A stretch of 64,000 bases of DNA, taken from positions 35,196-99,195 of the forward strand of contig NZ_JABXKK010000109.1 in NCBI RefSeq assembly GCF_017115045.1, given 5' to 3'. A model generated the notes under the pieces. It worked only from the letters and a program-made list of their open reading frames with translations. It was not told the origin of the DNA and did no database searches. Below, in pieces: positions 30,001 through 38,741 of this stretch; the first letter of the stretch is position 1, and the number at the start of each line of letters is the position of its first letter. A program made the position numbers and the translations under genes. The stretch is from Nostoc sp. NMS8. Lineage in GTDB: Bacteria > Cyanobacteriota > Cyanobacteriia > Cyanobacteriales > Nostocaceae.

Positions 30001-30396
30001 ACTGAGTATGGCAATTTACCTCAAATTGAGTGTTTCCCTGGACAATTGAATCAGGTATTTATGAATATTATTGCCAATTCAATTGATGCTTTAGATGAGT
30101 CGAGTCTTGGGCAGAGTTTAGCAGATAATCAAGCAAAACACAACCAAATTAAAATTACTACTTCGACATTAGAAAATCTCGTTAAAGTTGCAATTCTTGA
30201 TAATGGCAATGGGATGAGCGAACAAACAAAATCAAAAATATTTGACCATTTATTTACTACAAAAGCTGTCGGTAAAGGCACAGGATTAGGGTTAGCGATC
30301 GCTCGTCAAATTGTTGAACAAACCCACGGCGGAAAATTGAATTTTAACTCTGTTCTGGGCCAGGGTACAGAATTTGTTATTGAAATTCCGGTATAA
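24067..30396 (+). CDS. Giant hybrid sensor: Ser/Thr kinase, AAA ATPase, GAF, two PAS, histidine kinase
   Basis: A 2109-residue cytoplasmic sensor. In order: Ser/Thr kinase domain (about 10-280) with HKDIKPAN and DFS, where HRD and DFG are usual; AAA/STAND-type ATPase (about 307-600) with Walker A GFSGIGKTA (about 336) and Walker B MFLDDLQWAD (about 460); a long helical repeat region; GAF (about 1350-1530); two PAS-like domains (about 1541-1680 and 1680-1810); a histidine kinase with H-box AGVAHEMNNPLGF (His about 1857), N-box NQVFMNIIANSIDAL, and G-boxes DNGNGMS and GTGLGLAIARQI. Layout matches the HstK family of Anabaena, where pkn41/pkn42 form a tandem pair. No response regulator adjoins. 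Confidence 0.92.
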   Translation: MSAKVDGTLKIAGYQTIEELYSGSRTQVYRAIRECDRLPVVIKLLKREYPSFSELVQFRNQYAIAKNLDIANIIKPYSLETYYNGYALVMEDFGGISLRQFTQGKTLTLEQFLPIALQLLDILHQLHQQRVIHKDIKPANILIHPPTKQIKLIDFSIASLLPRETQEIQSPNGLEGTLAYLSPEQTGRMNRGIDYRSDFYSLGVTFFELLSGKLPFESHEPMELVHCHIAKLPPIVCDFNPDLPLMLGEIIRKLMAKNVEDRYQSTMGLKHDLVTCLEQWRETGKHTWFELGQRDISDRFLIPEKLYGRESEVQTLLEAFGHVANGGSQLMLVAGFSGIGKTAVVNEVHKPIMRWNGYFIKGKYDQFNRNIPLSAFVQAFRDLMGQLLSESDRQLEQWQNKILAAVGDNGQLLIEVIPELEQIIGKQPASAELSGSAAQNRFNLLFQKFIQVFTTPEHPLVMFLDDLQWADSASLNLLKLLMFQGDCGYLLIIGAYRDNEVFPVHPLILTLDEIEKASSHINTLTLFPLSKADVNHLIADSLSCATEQALPLTELVYQKAKGNPFFTTQFLKVLHEDRLITFDWEVGFWQCDVTQVRAIAITDDVVEFMAQQLQKLPDITQNVLKLAACIGNQFDLATLAIVSEKSETETASDLWKALQEGFIIPINEIYKFYQDSSLVIGHLQMTNHQAQMTVYKFLHDRVQQAAYSLIPDAQKQIAHLKIGQLLLTHTPVPKQDEKLFEIVNQLNIGKSLIVHLSEQIELAQLNLKAGQKARAATAYIAAFEYCTIGISLLAEDMWQSQYELTLALYEAATEAAYLSGNFQQMTQLAAVIIEHSRNLLDTVKVYEVQIQAAQAQHQFIEAVQIALKIVERLGTSFPEQPSQLDIAQAFEATKSILAGRQPLDLITLPQIANPNKLAVIRILAAVSSAAFVVTPALLPFITLEQVNLSVQYGNTSFSAIGYAYYGLILCGMVGEIDFGYECAKLALLLLEHFNAKELKSRVYVGIHCSVWHWKEPLKNTLPFLREGYEVGLETGDLESAAICGFIYISYCWFMGKELSELSRQSTAFRDQLAHLKQEGLTSHLTVFQQAILNMIGDSAEPWQLSGNAFNREEIVPALQRSGDQTALYYFYASQLGLCYMFGKFELAVSAAIAAENYIGGATGLFIVPLCYTYDSLAHLTIYSQVSQAQQQHILQRVAKNQEKMKKWAGHAPENHLHKFYLVEADRYRVLRQKSEAIDFYDRAIALAKEHGYIQEEALANELAAKFYLDWGKETIAQSYITQAYYGYARWGAKAKIADLERRYPQLLAPILEKTRSPLSTNETIFTLGSVTSTSSATSNSSSVSVALDLASILKASQTLSGEIELEKLLSTLLHIVIENAGADKCVFMLLESDRLLIQALAQLSLSNIPNQTAKVDFYPMLLNPQSIEDSVEVPISLINTVKRRLQPAVIMNATVHPQLINDSYIQQQQPKSLLCSPILHQGKLLGILYLENNLATGVFTSDRVELLNLLCAQAAISLENARLYQNSQNHAQQLEQSLAKLQVSETSFQNLANNIPGMVYQFRLAADGSTSTPYVSSGCLDLYELEPELVMVGTHSLYAMNHPDDRAAVAQAIAYSAQNLAPFELECRIIVPSGTVKWVRSTARPERQADGAIIWDGVMIDISDVYDELRLRKQAEASLAKEREFLNVIIQTITDGIVVCDSHGTLTLFNTATREFHGLPVESLPPEQWTEHFDLYQLDGKTPLSTTEIPLFRALQGEIVENAEMVIAPKHGSKRILLASGQAIVDSSGNKLGAVVVMRDISEVYDDLRLRKKAELALQQKSQDLQQALNDLQNAQLQMVQSEKMSALGNLVAGVAHEMNNPLGFIAASLKQVKPSIADIVEHLALYQESLPHKNDKILNHAEEIDLDYSLEDLPKIIDSMTMACDRLKNISTSLRTFSRADRDYKVPFNIHQGIDSTILILKHRLKANEQRLAIEVITEYGNLPQIECFPGQLNQVFMNIIANSIDALDESSLGQSLADNQAKHNQIKITTSTLENLVKVAILDNGNGMSEQTKSKIFDHLFTTKAVGKGTGLGLAIARQIVEQTHGGKLNFNSVLGQGTEFVIEIPV

Positions 30397-30468
30397 TTTT
30401 TGCTCTTTTGGTAAACAGCTTCAGATATCTGGGAATACTAAATCTGGAAATCTTCAGGATTTAGCAGT

Positions 30469-33400
30469 ATGGTTAGCACCTTAGTCAGTATTCCCGGATA
30501 TCGCATCAGTGAAGAACTCTACAATGGTTCCAGAACCCTGGTGTATCGAGGGCATCGAGAAACTGACTCATTACCTGTAGTGATTAAACTACTGAAAAAT
30601 CCTTATCCGAGTTTGGGCGAACTCTTGTCGTTTCGCAATCAATACAGCATCGCCAAAAATCTTAACCATCCGGGAATTATTCAAACTTATAGCCTAGAAG
30701 CATACCAAAATGGCTATGCGTTGGTGATGGAAGACTTTGGGGGCATATCCCTTAAGGATTTTGTCAAGGTAGAGAGGTTACATATAACATCTCTAAAGGA
30801 ATTTTTTCTCCCCGCTATATCTCTGTGTAACACATTAGATATTGTCATTCGTCATCGCATTATTCATAAAGATATTAAACCCAGTAATATTTTAATTAAT
30901 CCCGAAACCAAACAAGTTAAATTAATTGACTTCAGTATTGCATCTTTGCTACCAAGAGAAACCCAAGAAATTCAAAATGCCAACGCTCTAGAAGGCACAC
31001 TTGCTTATCTTTCGCCAGAGCAAACTGGAAGGATGAACCGGGGAATTGACTATCGCAGTGACTTCTACTCATTAGGTGTCACATTTTATGAATTACTCAC
31101 TGGAGTTTTACCATTTGTCTCAAACGATCCGATGGAGTTGGTGCATTGTCATCTTGCCAAAAATCCCATTGCTGTACATCATCACAATCCCAATATTCCC
31201 TTAGTTTTATCTGAAATCGTCACTAAGTTAATGGCTAAGAATGCCGAAGAACGCTATCAGAGTACCTTGGGAATCAAGCATGATTTAGAAATTTGTCTAA
31301 GTCAATTACAAGCCACCGGAAATATTGAATATTTTACATTAGCAGAGCGAGATATTAGCGATCGCTTCCTCATTCCCGAAAAACTCTACGGCAGAGAAAC
31401 CGAAGTATTAACCCTTCTCAAAGCATTTGAAAAAGTCAGGTTTGGGACAACAGAAATGATGTTGGTAGCAGGCTTTTCTGGGATTGGGAAAACTGCCGTT
31501 GTCAATGAAGTTCATAAACCCATTGTCCGGCAACGTGGTTATTTTATTAAAGGCAAATATGACCAATTCCAGCGCAATATTCCCTTTTCGGCATTTGTGC
31601 AAGCATTCCGAGATTTAATGAGGCAATTGCTTTCAGAATCAGATGCACAACTACAAGCCTGGAAAACCCAAATTCTCGAAGCCGTTGGCGACAATGGACA
31701 AGTCTTGATTGACGTAATTCCAGAACTAGAACGCATTGTTGGTACTCAACCTCCAGCTATAGAACTATCAGGGAGTGCTGCCGAAACCCGCTTTAATCTG
31801 CTGATGCAGAAATTTGTGCAAATCTTCACAAGCATTGAACATCCTTTAGTGATGTTTTTAGATGATTTGCAATGGGCAGATTGCGCATCGCTGAAATTGC
31901 TGGAATTATTGATGTCAGAAACAGGACATTTATTAATCTTGGGTGCATATCGAGATAATGAAGTCTCGCCGGTTCATCCATTCATCCTGACTGTAGATGA
32001 AATCGTCAAAAGTGGGGCAGTAGTCAATACGATTGTTCTGCAACCGTTAAGCGAAACAGATATGAATCAGTTGGTGGCAGATACCCTAAATTGCGAATTA
32101 TTGCTAGCCCAACCTTTGACAAAATTAGTCTATCAAAAAACTCATGGTAATCCTTTCTTTGCTACCCAATTTCTCAAGGCATTAAATGACGATTGTCTAA
32201 TTACGTTTGACTTAGAATACTGTCATTGGCAGTGTAATATTGCCCAAGTTAGAGCCTTAGCAATTACTAATGATGTGGTGGAGTTTATGGCACTGCAATT
32301 GCAGAAATTGCCGAACCAAACTCAGAATGTTCTCAAACTGGCAGCTTGTATTGGAGCGCAGTTTGATTTGAATACGCTGGCGATCGTTTCAGAACAATCC
32401 CTAGAAACAACGGCGGCTGATTTATGGAAAGCGTTGCAAGAAGGGCTGATTATTCCGAATACGGAAATCTATAAGTTCTTTATTCAATCTGACAGTACCT
32501 CGGTTTCTAATGCCGCAGCTAATCCGATTTATCGATTTTTGCATGACCGAGTTCAACAAGCAGCTTATTCCCTAATTCCTGATGACCAAAAAAAAGCAAC
32601 TCATGTCAAAATTGGACAGTTACTTCAGCAAAACTTTTCCGAAATAGAACGAGAAGAAAAACTGTTTGATATTGTTGGACATTTGAATTTAGGAATTGAA
32701 TTAATTAATCAACAACAGGAACGAGAAGCCTTAGCGCAACTTAACTTCAAAGCTGGCAGTAAAGCCAGAAGTTCAACTGCATACACTGCCGCCAAAGTGT
32801 ATCTACAAACTGGAATTGATTTACTAGAGGTCGATTGTTGGAAACATCAGTATGAACTAACTCTGAATCTGTATGTGACGGCTGCGGAAGTTGCTTATTT
32901 GAATGGTGACTTTGAGGGTATGGAACAGCTAGCCGCAGTGGTATTGCGACAAGCACAAACCATTTTCGACAAAGTGAAAATCTATGAAATTCAAATCGTG
33001 GCACAGACGGCTCAGATCCAAATATTAACGGCGCTGGCAGTGGGAACAGAGGCTCTAGCGCAATTTGGGGTGGATTTCCCGACAAAAGTAGACGAAGCTT
33101 TGATTGACAAAGCCTTACAAGAACTTAACCAGCAACTAAATGGCAGAGAGATTGCTGGGTTGATCGAGCTGCCCGTGATAAGCGATCGCACCGCGATCGC
33201 CGCGATGCAATTGTTAAGAATGTTGGTTGCACCTGTGTTCCAGGGAATGCCAGGTTTACTGCCCCTGTTGAGCGCGACGATGGTGCGGTTATCGCTCCAG
33301 TTTGGCAATGACAAAGCCTCGACAGTCGGCTATGTGATTCATGGCATGGTGCTATGTTCAATTCTTTGCGAAGTCGAAACAGGCTACGAGTTTGGTAAAT

Positions 33401-35898
33401 TAGCACTCTCCTTACTGGAGAGGTTGAATGCTCAGTCTATGAAATGCAGCACTCTCAACATGTTTGGGAATTTCATTCAGCATCACCAGCAATCATTCTT
33501 GGCAACTCTACCAACCATCAAAGATAGTTACACCATTGGTATGGAAACAGGTGATTTTCTCTTTGCTGGTTACGGCATAGCAAATTACGCCTATGTTGCG
33601 CTTTTTGCAGGTATAGACCTGGACACGTTAGCACCGGAATTGACTGGTTACAGTGCTGCCCTGGCTCAATTGAAACAAGATTCAGCGCGGATTATTTTGG
33701 GCATGGTGCGGCAAACAGTGCAGCAGTTCCAAGAAACGGTGAGCCAGCCCGATTGCTTAATAGGCACTGCCTACGATGAAACGGTGATGATTCCTAAGCA
33801 CCAAGAGGATAAGAATCTCACAATGATCGCCTTTGTTTCTACTTACAAACTGCTGCTTGCCTACTACTTTGGCAATTATCAGGCTGCCCTCGACTATATC
33901 ACCCAAGGCAAGCCCTATTTGATAGCAGCATCGGGAATGGTGCATATTCCCATTTTCCATTTCTATGCAGCGCTGACGTACTTGGCACTTGTTCCCACAA
34001 AGTCAGAAATTGAGCTTTCTGTAATTCTTGCCGAGTTTAAAACCTATGAAAGTATTCTGCATCAGTGGGCGCACAATGCCCCGATGAATCATAAGCATAA
34101 ATGGCATCTCGTGGAGGCCGAAAAGTGTCGAGTTTTTGGTAACAAGTTGGAAGCAATGGAGCAGTACGATCGCGCCATCGCCCTCGCCAAAGAAAATCAA
34201 TACCCCAACGAAGAAGGTTTAGCCAATGAACTAGCCGCTAAATTCTATCTGGATTGGGGCAAAGAAAAAATCGCTCAAACCTATATGACTGAAGCTTATT
34301 ATTGTTACACCCGTTGGGGAGCAAAAGCTAAAGTTGTTGATTTAGAAACCCGCTATCCCCAACTACTCGCCACAATTTGGCAAAAACAGCAACCATCTTT
34401 CACATCTACGGAAACGATGATTGCGATCTCTTCTCACACGATTCAGACTTCCAACTTCAATAATGTTAGCCTTTCCGAAGCCCTGGATCTGGCGACCATT
34501 CTCAAAGCTTCTCAATCTCTATCGAGTGAAATTGAGTTGGATAAATTACTCTCAACCCTACTTGAGGTGGTACTGGAAAGTGCGGGAGCGGATAAATGTG
34601 CGTTGCTGATGCCTTCAGGCGAACGCTGGGTAATTGAGGCATTATCCCAATTGGAACAGCCTAGCATTATCTTGCGAAGGCTGCCCTTTGACGATGGTCA
34701 AACAGTACCCGTTACCCTAATCAATCGGGTCAAAAATACCCTCACCTTGACTGTAATTGAGAATGCAGTAGTTGAGCCAACCCTAGCGGCTGACCCTTAT
34801 ATTATTCGCCATTCACCTAAGAGTATTCTCTGTGCGCCAATTCTCAACCAAGGCAAATTGATTGGCATTTTGTACCTAGAAAATAATCTGACGGTGGGAG
34901 CATTTACGAGCGATCGCTTACAAGTTCTCAAACTCCTCACGACTCAAGCAGCGATCTCTCTAGAAAATGCCCAACTTTATCGCCAATTAGAGGAATATTC
35001 CCATACTTTGGAGCAAAAAGTCGAAGAACGCACCCAGGAAATAACACGTTCTTACACTCAGCTAGAATCAACCTTAGAAAAATTATACTCGACTCAAGCC
35101 AAGCTCATTCAAGCTGAAAAAATGTCCGGTTTGGGACAGCTAGTTGCCGGAATTGCTCATGAAATTAATAATCCGATTAATTTCATCTATGGCAACTTAG
35201 AACCAGCCAGTGAATATGTTGCTTCCTTAATTGAATTAAATAACTTATATCAGAAATACTATCCCCAACCATTGCCAGAGATTGCCGCAAAAATCACCGA
35301 GATAGAACTAGAGTTTCTGGTGAATGATTTACAAAAGCTACTCTCGTCGATGAGAACAGGAGCAGATCGTATCCGTCAAATTGTGCTGTCGCTGCGAAAC
35401 TTTTCCCGTTTGGATGAATCAGAAATAAAATCAGTAGATATTCACTCTGGTATTGATAGCACACTGTTAATTTTGCAGCATCGACTCAAAAACAATAGTA
35501 AATCTTCCGAGATTACAGTGATTCGAGAATATGCAAATATGCCTTTAGTCAATTGTTACGCTTCGGCTTTAAATCAGGTATTTATACATCTGATAAACAA
35601 TGCCATTGATGCTTTACAAGAATTAAAGGTAAATCGCACACTTACTATTAGAATTCGGACGGAATTTTCAGAATCAAAAAAAGTACTAATCCGTATTGCA
35701 GACAACGGTGTAGGGATGAGCGAGTCCGTGCAAAATAAGATGTTTAATCCATTTTTTACTACAAAGCCAATTGGTAGTGCTACAGGTTTGGGATTGTCAA
35801 CTAGCTATTCGATTGTAGTAGAAAAACATGGAGGTCAGTTAAGCTGCATTTCCAAACTAGGAGAGGGAACAGAATTTTTCGTTGAAATTCCGGTATAA
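30469..35898 (+). CDS. Giant hybrid sensor, tandem paralogue without PAS domains
   Basis: An 1809-residue paralogue of the preceding gene, 72 bases downstream and probably on the same transcript. Same order: Ser/Thr kinase (HKDIKPSN, DFS again), ATPase with Walker A GFSGIGKTA (about residue 334) and LDDLQWAD, helical repeats, GAF (about 1337-1510), then a coiled coil (LEEYSHTLEQKVEERTQEIT) in place of the two PAS domains, and a histidine kinase with AGIAHEINNPINF (His about 1563) and TGLGLSTSYSIV. The kinase and ATPase parts are nearly collinear with the upstream gene; the middle part is more diverged. Different sensor modules suggest different inputs. Confidence 0.92.
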   Translation: MVSTLVSIPGYRISEELYNGSRTLVYRGHRETDSLPVVIKLLKNPYPSLGELLSFRNQYSIAKNLNHPGIIQTYSLEAYQNGYALVMEDFGGISLKDFVKVERLHITSLKEFFLPAISLCNTLDIVIRHRIIHKDIKPSNILINPETKQVKLIDFSIASLLPRETQEIQNANALEGTLAYLSPEQTGRMNRGIDYRSDFYSLGVTFYELLTGVLPFVSNDPMELVHCHLAKNPIAVHHHNPNIPLVLSEIVTKLMAKNAEERYQSTLGIKHDLEICLSQLQATGNIEYFTLAERDISDRFLIPEKLYGRETEVLTLLKAFEKVRFGTTEMMLVAGFSGIGKTAVVNEVHKPIVRQRGYFIKGKYDQFQRNIPFSAFVQAFRDLMRQLLSESDAQLQAWKTQILEAVGDNGQVLIDVIPELERIVGTQPPAIELSGSAAETRFNLLMQKFVQIFTSIEHPLVMFLDDLQWADCASLKLLELLMSETGHLLILGAYRDNEVSPVHPFILTVDEIVKSGAVVNTIVLQPLSETDMNQLVADTLNCELLLAQPLTKLVYQKTHGNPFFATQFLKALNDDCLITFDLEYCHWQCNIAQVRALAITNDVVEFMALQLQKLPNQTQNVLKLAACIGAQFDLNTLAIVSEQSLETTAADLWKALQEGLIIPNTEIYKFFIQSDSTSVSNAAANPIYRFLHDRVQQAAYSLIPDDQKKATHVKIGQLLQQNFSEIEREEKLFDIVGHLNLGIELINQQQEREALAQLNFKAGSKARSSTAYTAAKVYLQTGIDLLEVDCWKHQYELTLNLYVTAAEVAYLNGDFEGMEQLAAVVLRQAQTIFDKVKIYEIQIVAQTAQIQILTALAVGTEALAQFGVDFPTKVDEALIDKALQELNQQLNGREIAGLIELPVISDRTAIAAMQLLRMLVAPVFQGMPGLLPLLSATMVRLSLQFGNDKASTVGYVIHGMVLCSILCEVETGYEFGKLALSLLERLNAQSMKCSTLNMFGNFIQHHQQSFLATLPTIKDSYTIGMETGDFLFAGYGIANYAYVALFAGIDLDTLAPELTGYSAALAQLKQDSARIILGMVRQTVQQFQETVSQPDCLIGTAYDETVMIPKHQEDKNLTMIAFVSTYKLLLAYYFGNYQAALDYITQGKPYLIAASGMVHIPIFHFYAALTYLALVPTKSEIELSVILAEFKTYESILHQWAHNAPMNHKHKWHLVEAEKCRVFGNKLEAMEQYDRAIALAKENQYPNEEGLANELAAKFYLDWGKEKIAQTYMTEAYYCYTRWGAKAKVVDLETRYPQLLATIWQKQQPSFTSTETMIAISSHTIQTSNFNNVSLSEALDLATILKASQSLSSEIELDKLLSTLLEVVLESAGADKCALLMPSGERWVIEALSQLEQPSIILRRLPFDDGQTVPVTLINRVKNTLTLTVIENAVVEPTLAADPYIIRHSPKSILCAPILNQGKLIGILYLENNLTVGAFTSDRLQVLKLLTTQAAISLENAQLYRQLEEYSHTLEQKVEERTQEITRSYTQLESTLEKLYSTQAKLIQAEKMSGLGQLVAGIAHEINNPINFIYGNLEPASEYVASLIELNNLYQKYYPQPLPEIAAKITEIELEFLVNDLQKLLSSMRTGADRIRQIVLSLRNFSRLDESEIKSVDIHSGIDSTLLILQHRLKNNSKSSEITVIREYANMPLVNCYASALNQVFIHLINNAIDALQELKVNRTLTIRIRTEFSESKKVLIRIADNGVGMSESVQNKMFNPFFTTKPIGSATGLGLSTSYSIVVEKHGGQLSCISKLGEGTEFFVEIPV

Positions 35899-35993
35899 TT
35901 TTTGGTAAACAACTTCAGATATCGTATCAGTGAGAACTCTACAATGGTTCGAGAACCCTAGTTTATCGAGGGTATCGAGAGAGTGACTCATTG
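35899..35993 (+). pseudogene. Relic of a third kinase gene (5' end only)
   Basis: Directly after the second kinase gene, the sequence repeats the junction seen between genes one and two: TTTTTGGTAAACAACTTCAGATATC, then a stretch matching codons about 10-35 of the second gene (ATCAGTGAGAACTCTACAAT, GTTTATCGAGGGTATCGAGA). The start-codon region is missing by a deletion between two GATATC sites and the frame is broken. It ends abruptly at about 35993. Confidence 0.85.
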
Positions 35994-36004
35994 AAGAACG
36001 ACAA

Positions 36005-36685
36005 TCAAGGGAAAGAAACTACTTTGCAAGAAGCGCTTTTAAATTTCAGCAGAGGTGAAATTGCTAGGCTTTGCACTTGCCGATCAATACCATCTCCCTG
36101 AATAATCACCTGAGAACGTGACTGAATTAATTCCCCTATCTGCGGACAACCTAGAACAGGAGTCAGTTCTGTTAAAGCAAAGAAAAATTCTGTGTTTAAT
36201 TTGTCTAACGATGGTCGTAATGTTTGGTTTAAGTCTGGGACGTTAGGAAAAGATTTAATACCTTGCTTTTGCCAGTTTTTAAAATCAGCTGTTTGGATGA
36301 GTTTTCCTGCATCTATTTGTGCTTGAAAAAATTCTGCAACTCTATCGGGTTCTAGGTTATGAGTTTTTGCTTGTTGTCTAGCCTTTAATAGTAACTCTTG
36401 TTCGCGCTTGAGATCCTCAATAGGACGTTTGTGATTCCATTTCCACCGCGCTACATCATGTGCAATTAGTAATCGTTGCTGGATCAATTTTAGTAATTTA
36501 TCTACAGGTAGCTGCTGATCTGCGATCGCAATATCTTGATAATTTGCTGATTTTACTGACTGAGAGTTCTGAGTAGTAAAATATAATTTTAAGTTCGCTG
36601 CAACTACTGTACTACTGAAAAAAAGCCCAAAGAAAACTATGATGACAAACAACAGTGGATGCTTTCTGAAAAAATTTAAATTCAT
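36005..36685 (-). CDS. Exported chorismate mutase (AroQ gamma type)
   Basis: A 226-residue protein with an N-terminal membrane segment or signal peptide (HPLLFVIIVFFGLFFSSTVVAA, residues about 7-28). It is followed by an all-helical AroQ chorismate mutase domain: LIQQRLLIAHDVARWKWNHK (about 68-87), with the active-site Arg and Lys, and PDRVAEFFQAQIDAGKLIQ (about 116-134). The gamma subclass acts outside the cytoplasm. It converts chorismate to prephenate. ATG 36685 has GAGGTGAG upstream; the frame also opens at TTG 36721. It converges with the kinase relic. Why a cyanobacterium would export this activity is not clear. Confidence 0.85.
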   Translation of the reverse strand: MNLNFFRKHPLLFVIIVFFGLFFSSTVVAANLKLYFTTQNSQSVKSANYQDIAIADQQLPVDKLLKLIQQRLLIAHDVARWKWNHKRPIEDLKREQELLLKARQQAKTHNLEPDRVAEFFQAQIDAGKLIQTADFKNWQKQGIKSFPNVPDLNQTLRPSLDKLNTEFFFALTELTPVLGCPQIGELIQSRSQVIIQGDGIDRQVQSLAISPLLKFKSASCKVVSFP

Positions 36686-37090
36686 GTCAAAAAGTTGCTC
36701 ACCTCTGTTAACTATCAACAATTTACAGTATTATGATAGAAATACAGTATTTTAAATCTTAGATAGAATATCTCATAGTTACTAACAAAAAGCAAGATCA
36801 GCACAAAAAGCTGTTGTATTTGCTGGAATATTCTGGTTCTGAGGTGATTTATCAGACTGAGTTGCAGCTTAACTGCGCTGGCAATGAAATTTGCGCGCCA
36901 GTTGCTCATGGAGGAAACCCCTTCTCCCGTAGGTATCGCATTAAAATACAGCTTGCCTAAAAGCACCTACTAAGTTTGCTGGCGCTTATAGGCATCTGCA
37001 CGTTCAAATACTATCGGATAACAATATTTAGTCGGTCGTTCCTAGTCAGAGATTTGGAACAAAACAAACTCCTAACTCTTCGTCTCTCCT

Positions 37091-38326
37091 TTAAGCCTTT
37101 CTGGCCACCACCGAGTTTTTAACCAAAAGTTCCACTGCTGCTTGATATTGCAGATCCGCCTCGGTACCAATCTGTTCGCGGTTAATGGCTGGTTGGGAAA
37201 TAACCTGATCTGGCTTAATACCTAGTTTGTTAATATCCCGATGTTGAGGAGTTTCATACTTAGCAATTGTGACTGCCAAGCCCGAACCATCTGATAATTC
37301 AAATAAAGATTGAATTAAACCTTTGCCAAAAGTGGTTTCGCCTACCAACTGGGCGCGAGCATTATCTTGGAGTGCGCCGGCGAGAATCTCACTGGCACTA
37401 GCAGTTCCTTGATTCACCAAAATCACCAGAGGATCTTTCGTCAGGGCTGGCCCAAGGGCTTCAAAACTACCCTGAATGCCTTGTCGGTTAACAGTGTAAA
37501 CGATAGTGCCGGAGTCTAACCACAGACGGGCAATTTCAATTCCTGATTGCAATAACCCCCCAGGATTATTTCGTAAATCTAGAATGTAGGCAGCAGCGCC
37601 TTTTTTTTCTAGACTAGAAATAGCGTGTGCCAATTCCGTTGAAGCGTTGGCATTAAATTGTGTAAGACGTAAGTAGCCAATGGGTGTACCCTCAGTGGAA
37701 ACACGCAAATCTGAAACCACAGGGTTAAGAGCAATGCGATCGCGCGTTAGTCTAATTTCTGTTTCTGCCTCTCCATCCCGTTCGATCAGGAGAGTAACAA
37801 GGCTACCACTCGGCCCGCGCATTTTAGTTGCAGCTTCATCAAGGGTAAGATTTTTTGTAGAAACGCCCTCAATTTTGAGAATGCGATCGCGTGGTCGAAT
37901 CCCCGCTTTATCTGCCGGTGAACCGGCGATGGGAGCCACTACTTCTAACTTCCCAGTCTCAGGATTCAAGGCAATTTGTAATCCCACCCCAGTCAGTTCC
38001 CCAGAAGTATTGACCTGCAAGCTGCGGTATTGTTCTGGATCTAAAAAGCGAGTAAAAGGATCGTCGAGGCTCTTGAGCATCTTCCCAATCGCCTCATAAC
38101 TGGCATTTGAGTCTGCCAGTGGCTTCTCCAGAACCTTTTGCCGCACAGCCGCCCAGTTTTGATGATTAAATGTCTCATCTAGATAAGTGCGATTAACAAT
38201 TCGCCAAACTTCCGAAACCAGCTTTTGTTCCGTCGTCAAAGCCATCGCCGGCTGAGTAAGCGTACCCAACGCCAAGCAAAACGCCATTAACAATGAAAAT
38301 CCAACCCGAAAGACTTGTTTATTCAT
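37091..38326 (-). CDS. ctpA: Carboxyl-terminal processing protease CtpA
   Basis: A 411-residue S41 protease in the lumen or periplasm. It has a signal peptide (MNKQVFRVGFSLLMAFCLAL...AMA, about 1-29), a PDZ domain (about 105-185, LTGVGLQIALN...GIRPRDRILKIEG) and a catalytic domain with Ser in GTASASEILAG (about 307-317) and Lys335 in GETTFGKGLIQ. CtpA removes the C-terminal extension of precursor D1 so that the manganese cluster can form. ATG 38326 is preferred over GTG 38347 as it begins the signal peptide. It is divergent from petB. Confidence 0.95.
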   Translation of the reverse strand: MNKQVFRVGFSLLMAFCLALGTLTQPAMALTTEQKLVSEVWRIVNRTYLDETFNHQNWAAVRQKVLEKPLADSNASYEAIGKMLKSLDDPFTRFLDPEQYRSLQVNTSGELTGVGLQIALNPETGKLEVVAPIAGSPADKAGIRPRDRILKIEGVSTKNLTLDEAATKMRGPSGSLVTLLIERDGEAETEIRLTRDRIALNPVVSDLRVSTEGTPIGYLRLTQFNANASTELAHAISSLEKKGAAAYILDLRNNPGGLLQSGIEIARLWLDSGTIVYTVNRQGIQGSFEALGPALTKDPLVILVNQGTASASEILAGALQDNARAQLVGETTFGKGLIQSLFELSDGSGLAVTIAKYETPQHRDINKLGIKPDQVISQPAINREQIGTEADLQYQAAVELLVKNSVVARKA

Positions 38327-38741
38327 GAACCCTATTATCAATTCCACCTCAACCCAAATTGCCTAGATAATGCCCACTTCCCCTGTTGTTGATGAAATCT
38401 ATCTCTCGATTATGTTACTTTTTTTATAGAAGTGGTGCATTTTTCTCATCAAGTTGTTCAGTCAACTGATGCATCGTATCCACTCACCAAAGGATAAAAT
38501 CTACTTTGTGTCCACCATTTTGTGTGTAGGGGCGTAAAGAGATCGCAATATATTCCATCTTTACAGAATGTAAAGTTTCTGAAGTCTCTTAGCACGCCAA
38601 AAGCTGAAAAGCAAACAAAAAACTCCCCTTTACGAAAATCCCAAAATTGCTAATTGGGAGAGAAGTCTGAACAAAGGCTTCTGCCGATTCAGAACTTCGG
38701 GATTTATCAAACGCAACCGACTTTTAGGAACTTGAGATTGT
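38327..38741. promoter_or_regulatory. Promoter region between ctpA and petB
   Basis: A 415-base spacer between divergent genes, with promoters for both expected. No strong palindrome or repeat is seen. The GAACTTGAGATTGT stretch before petB gives only a weak ribosome binding site. Confidence 0.4.

Noticed and set aside
36715..36966. 83-codon minus-strand frame upstream of the chorismate mutase
   Set aside because: It has no conserved features, spans a palindromic fragment and runs up to the next gene; probably chance.
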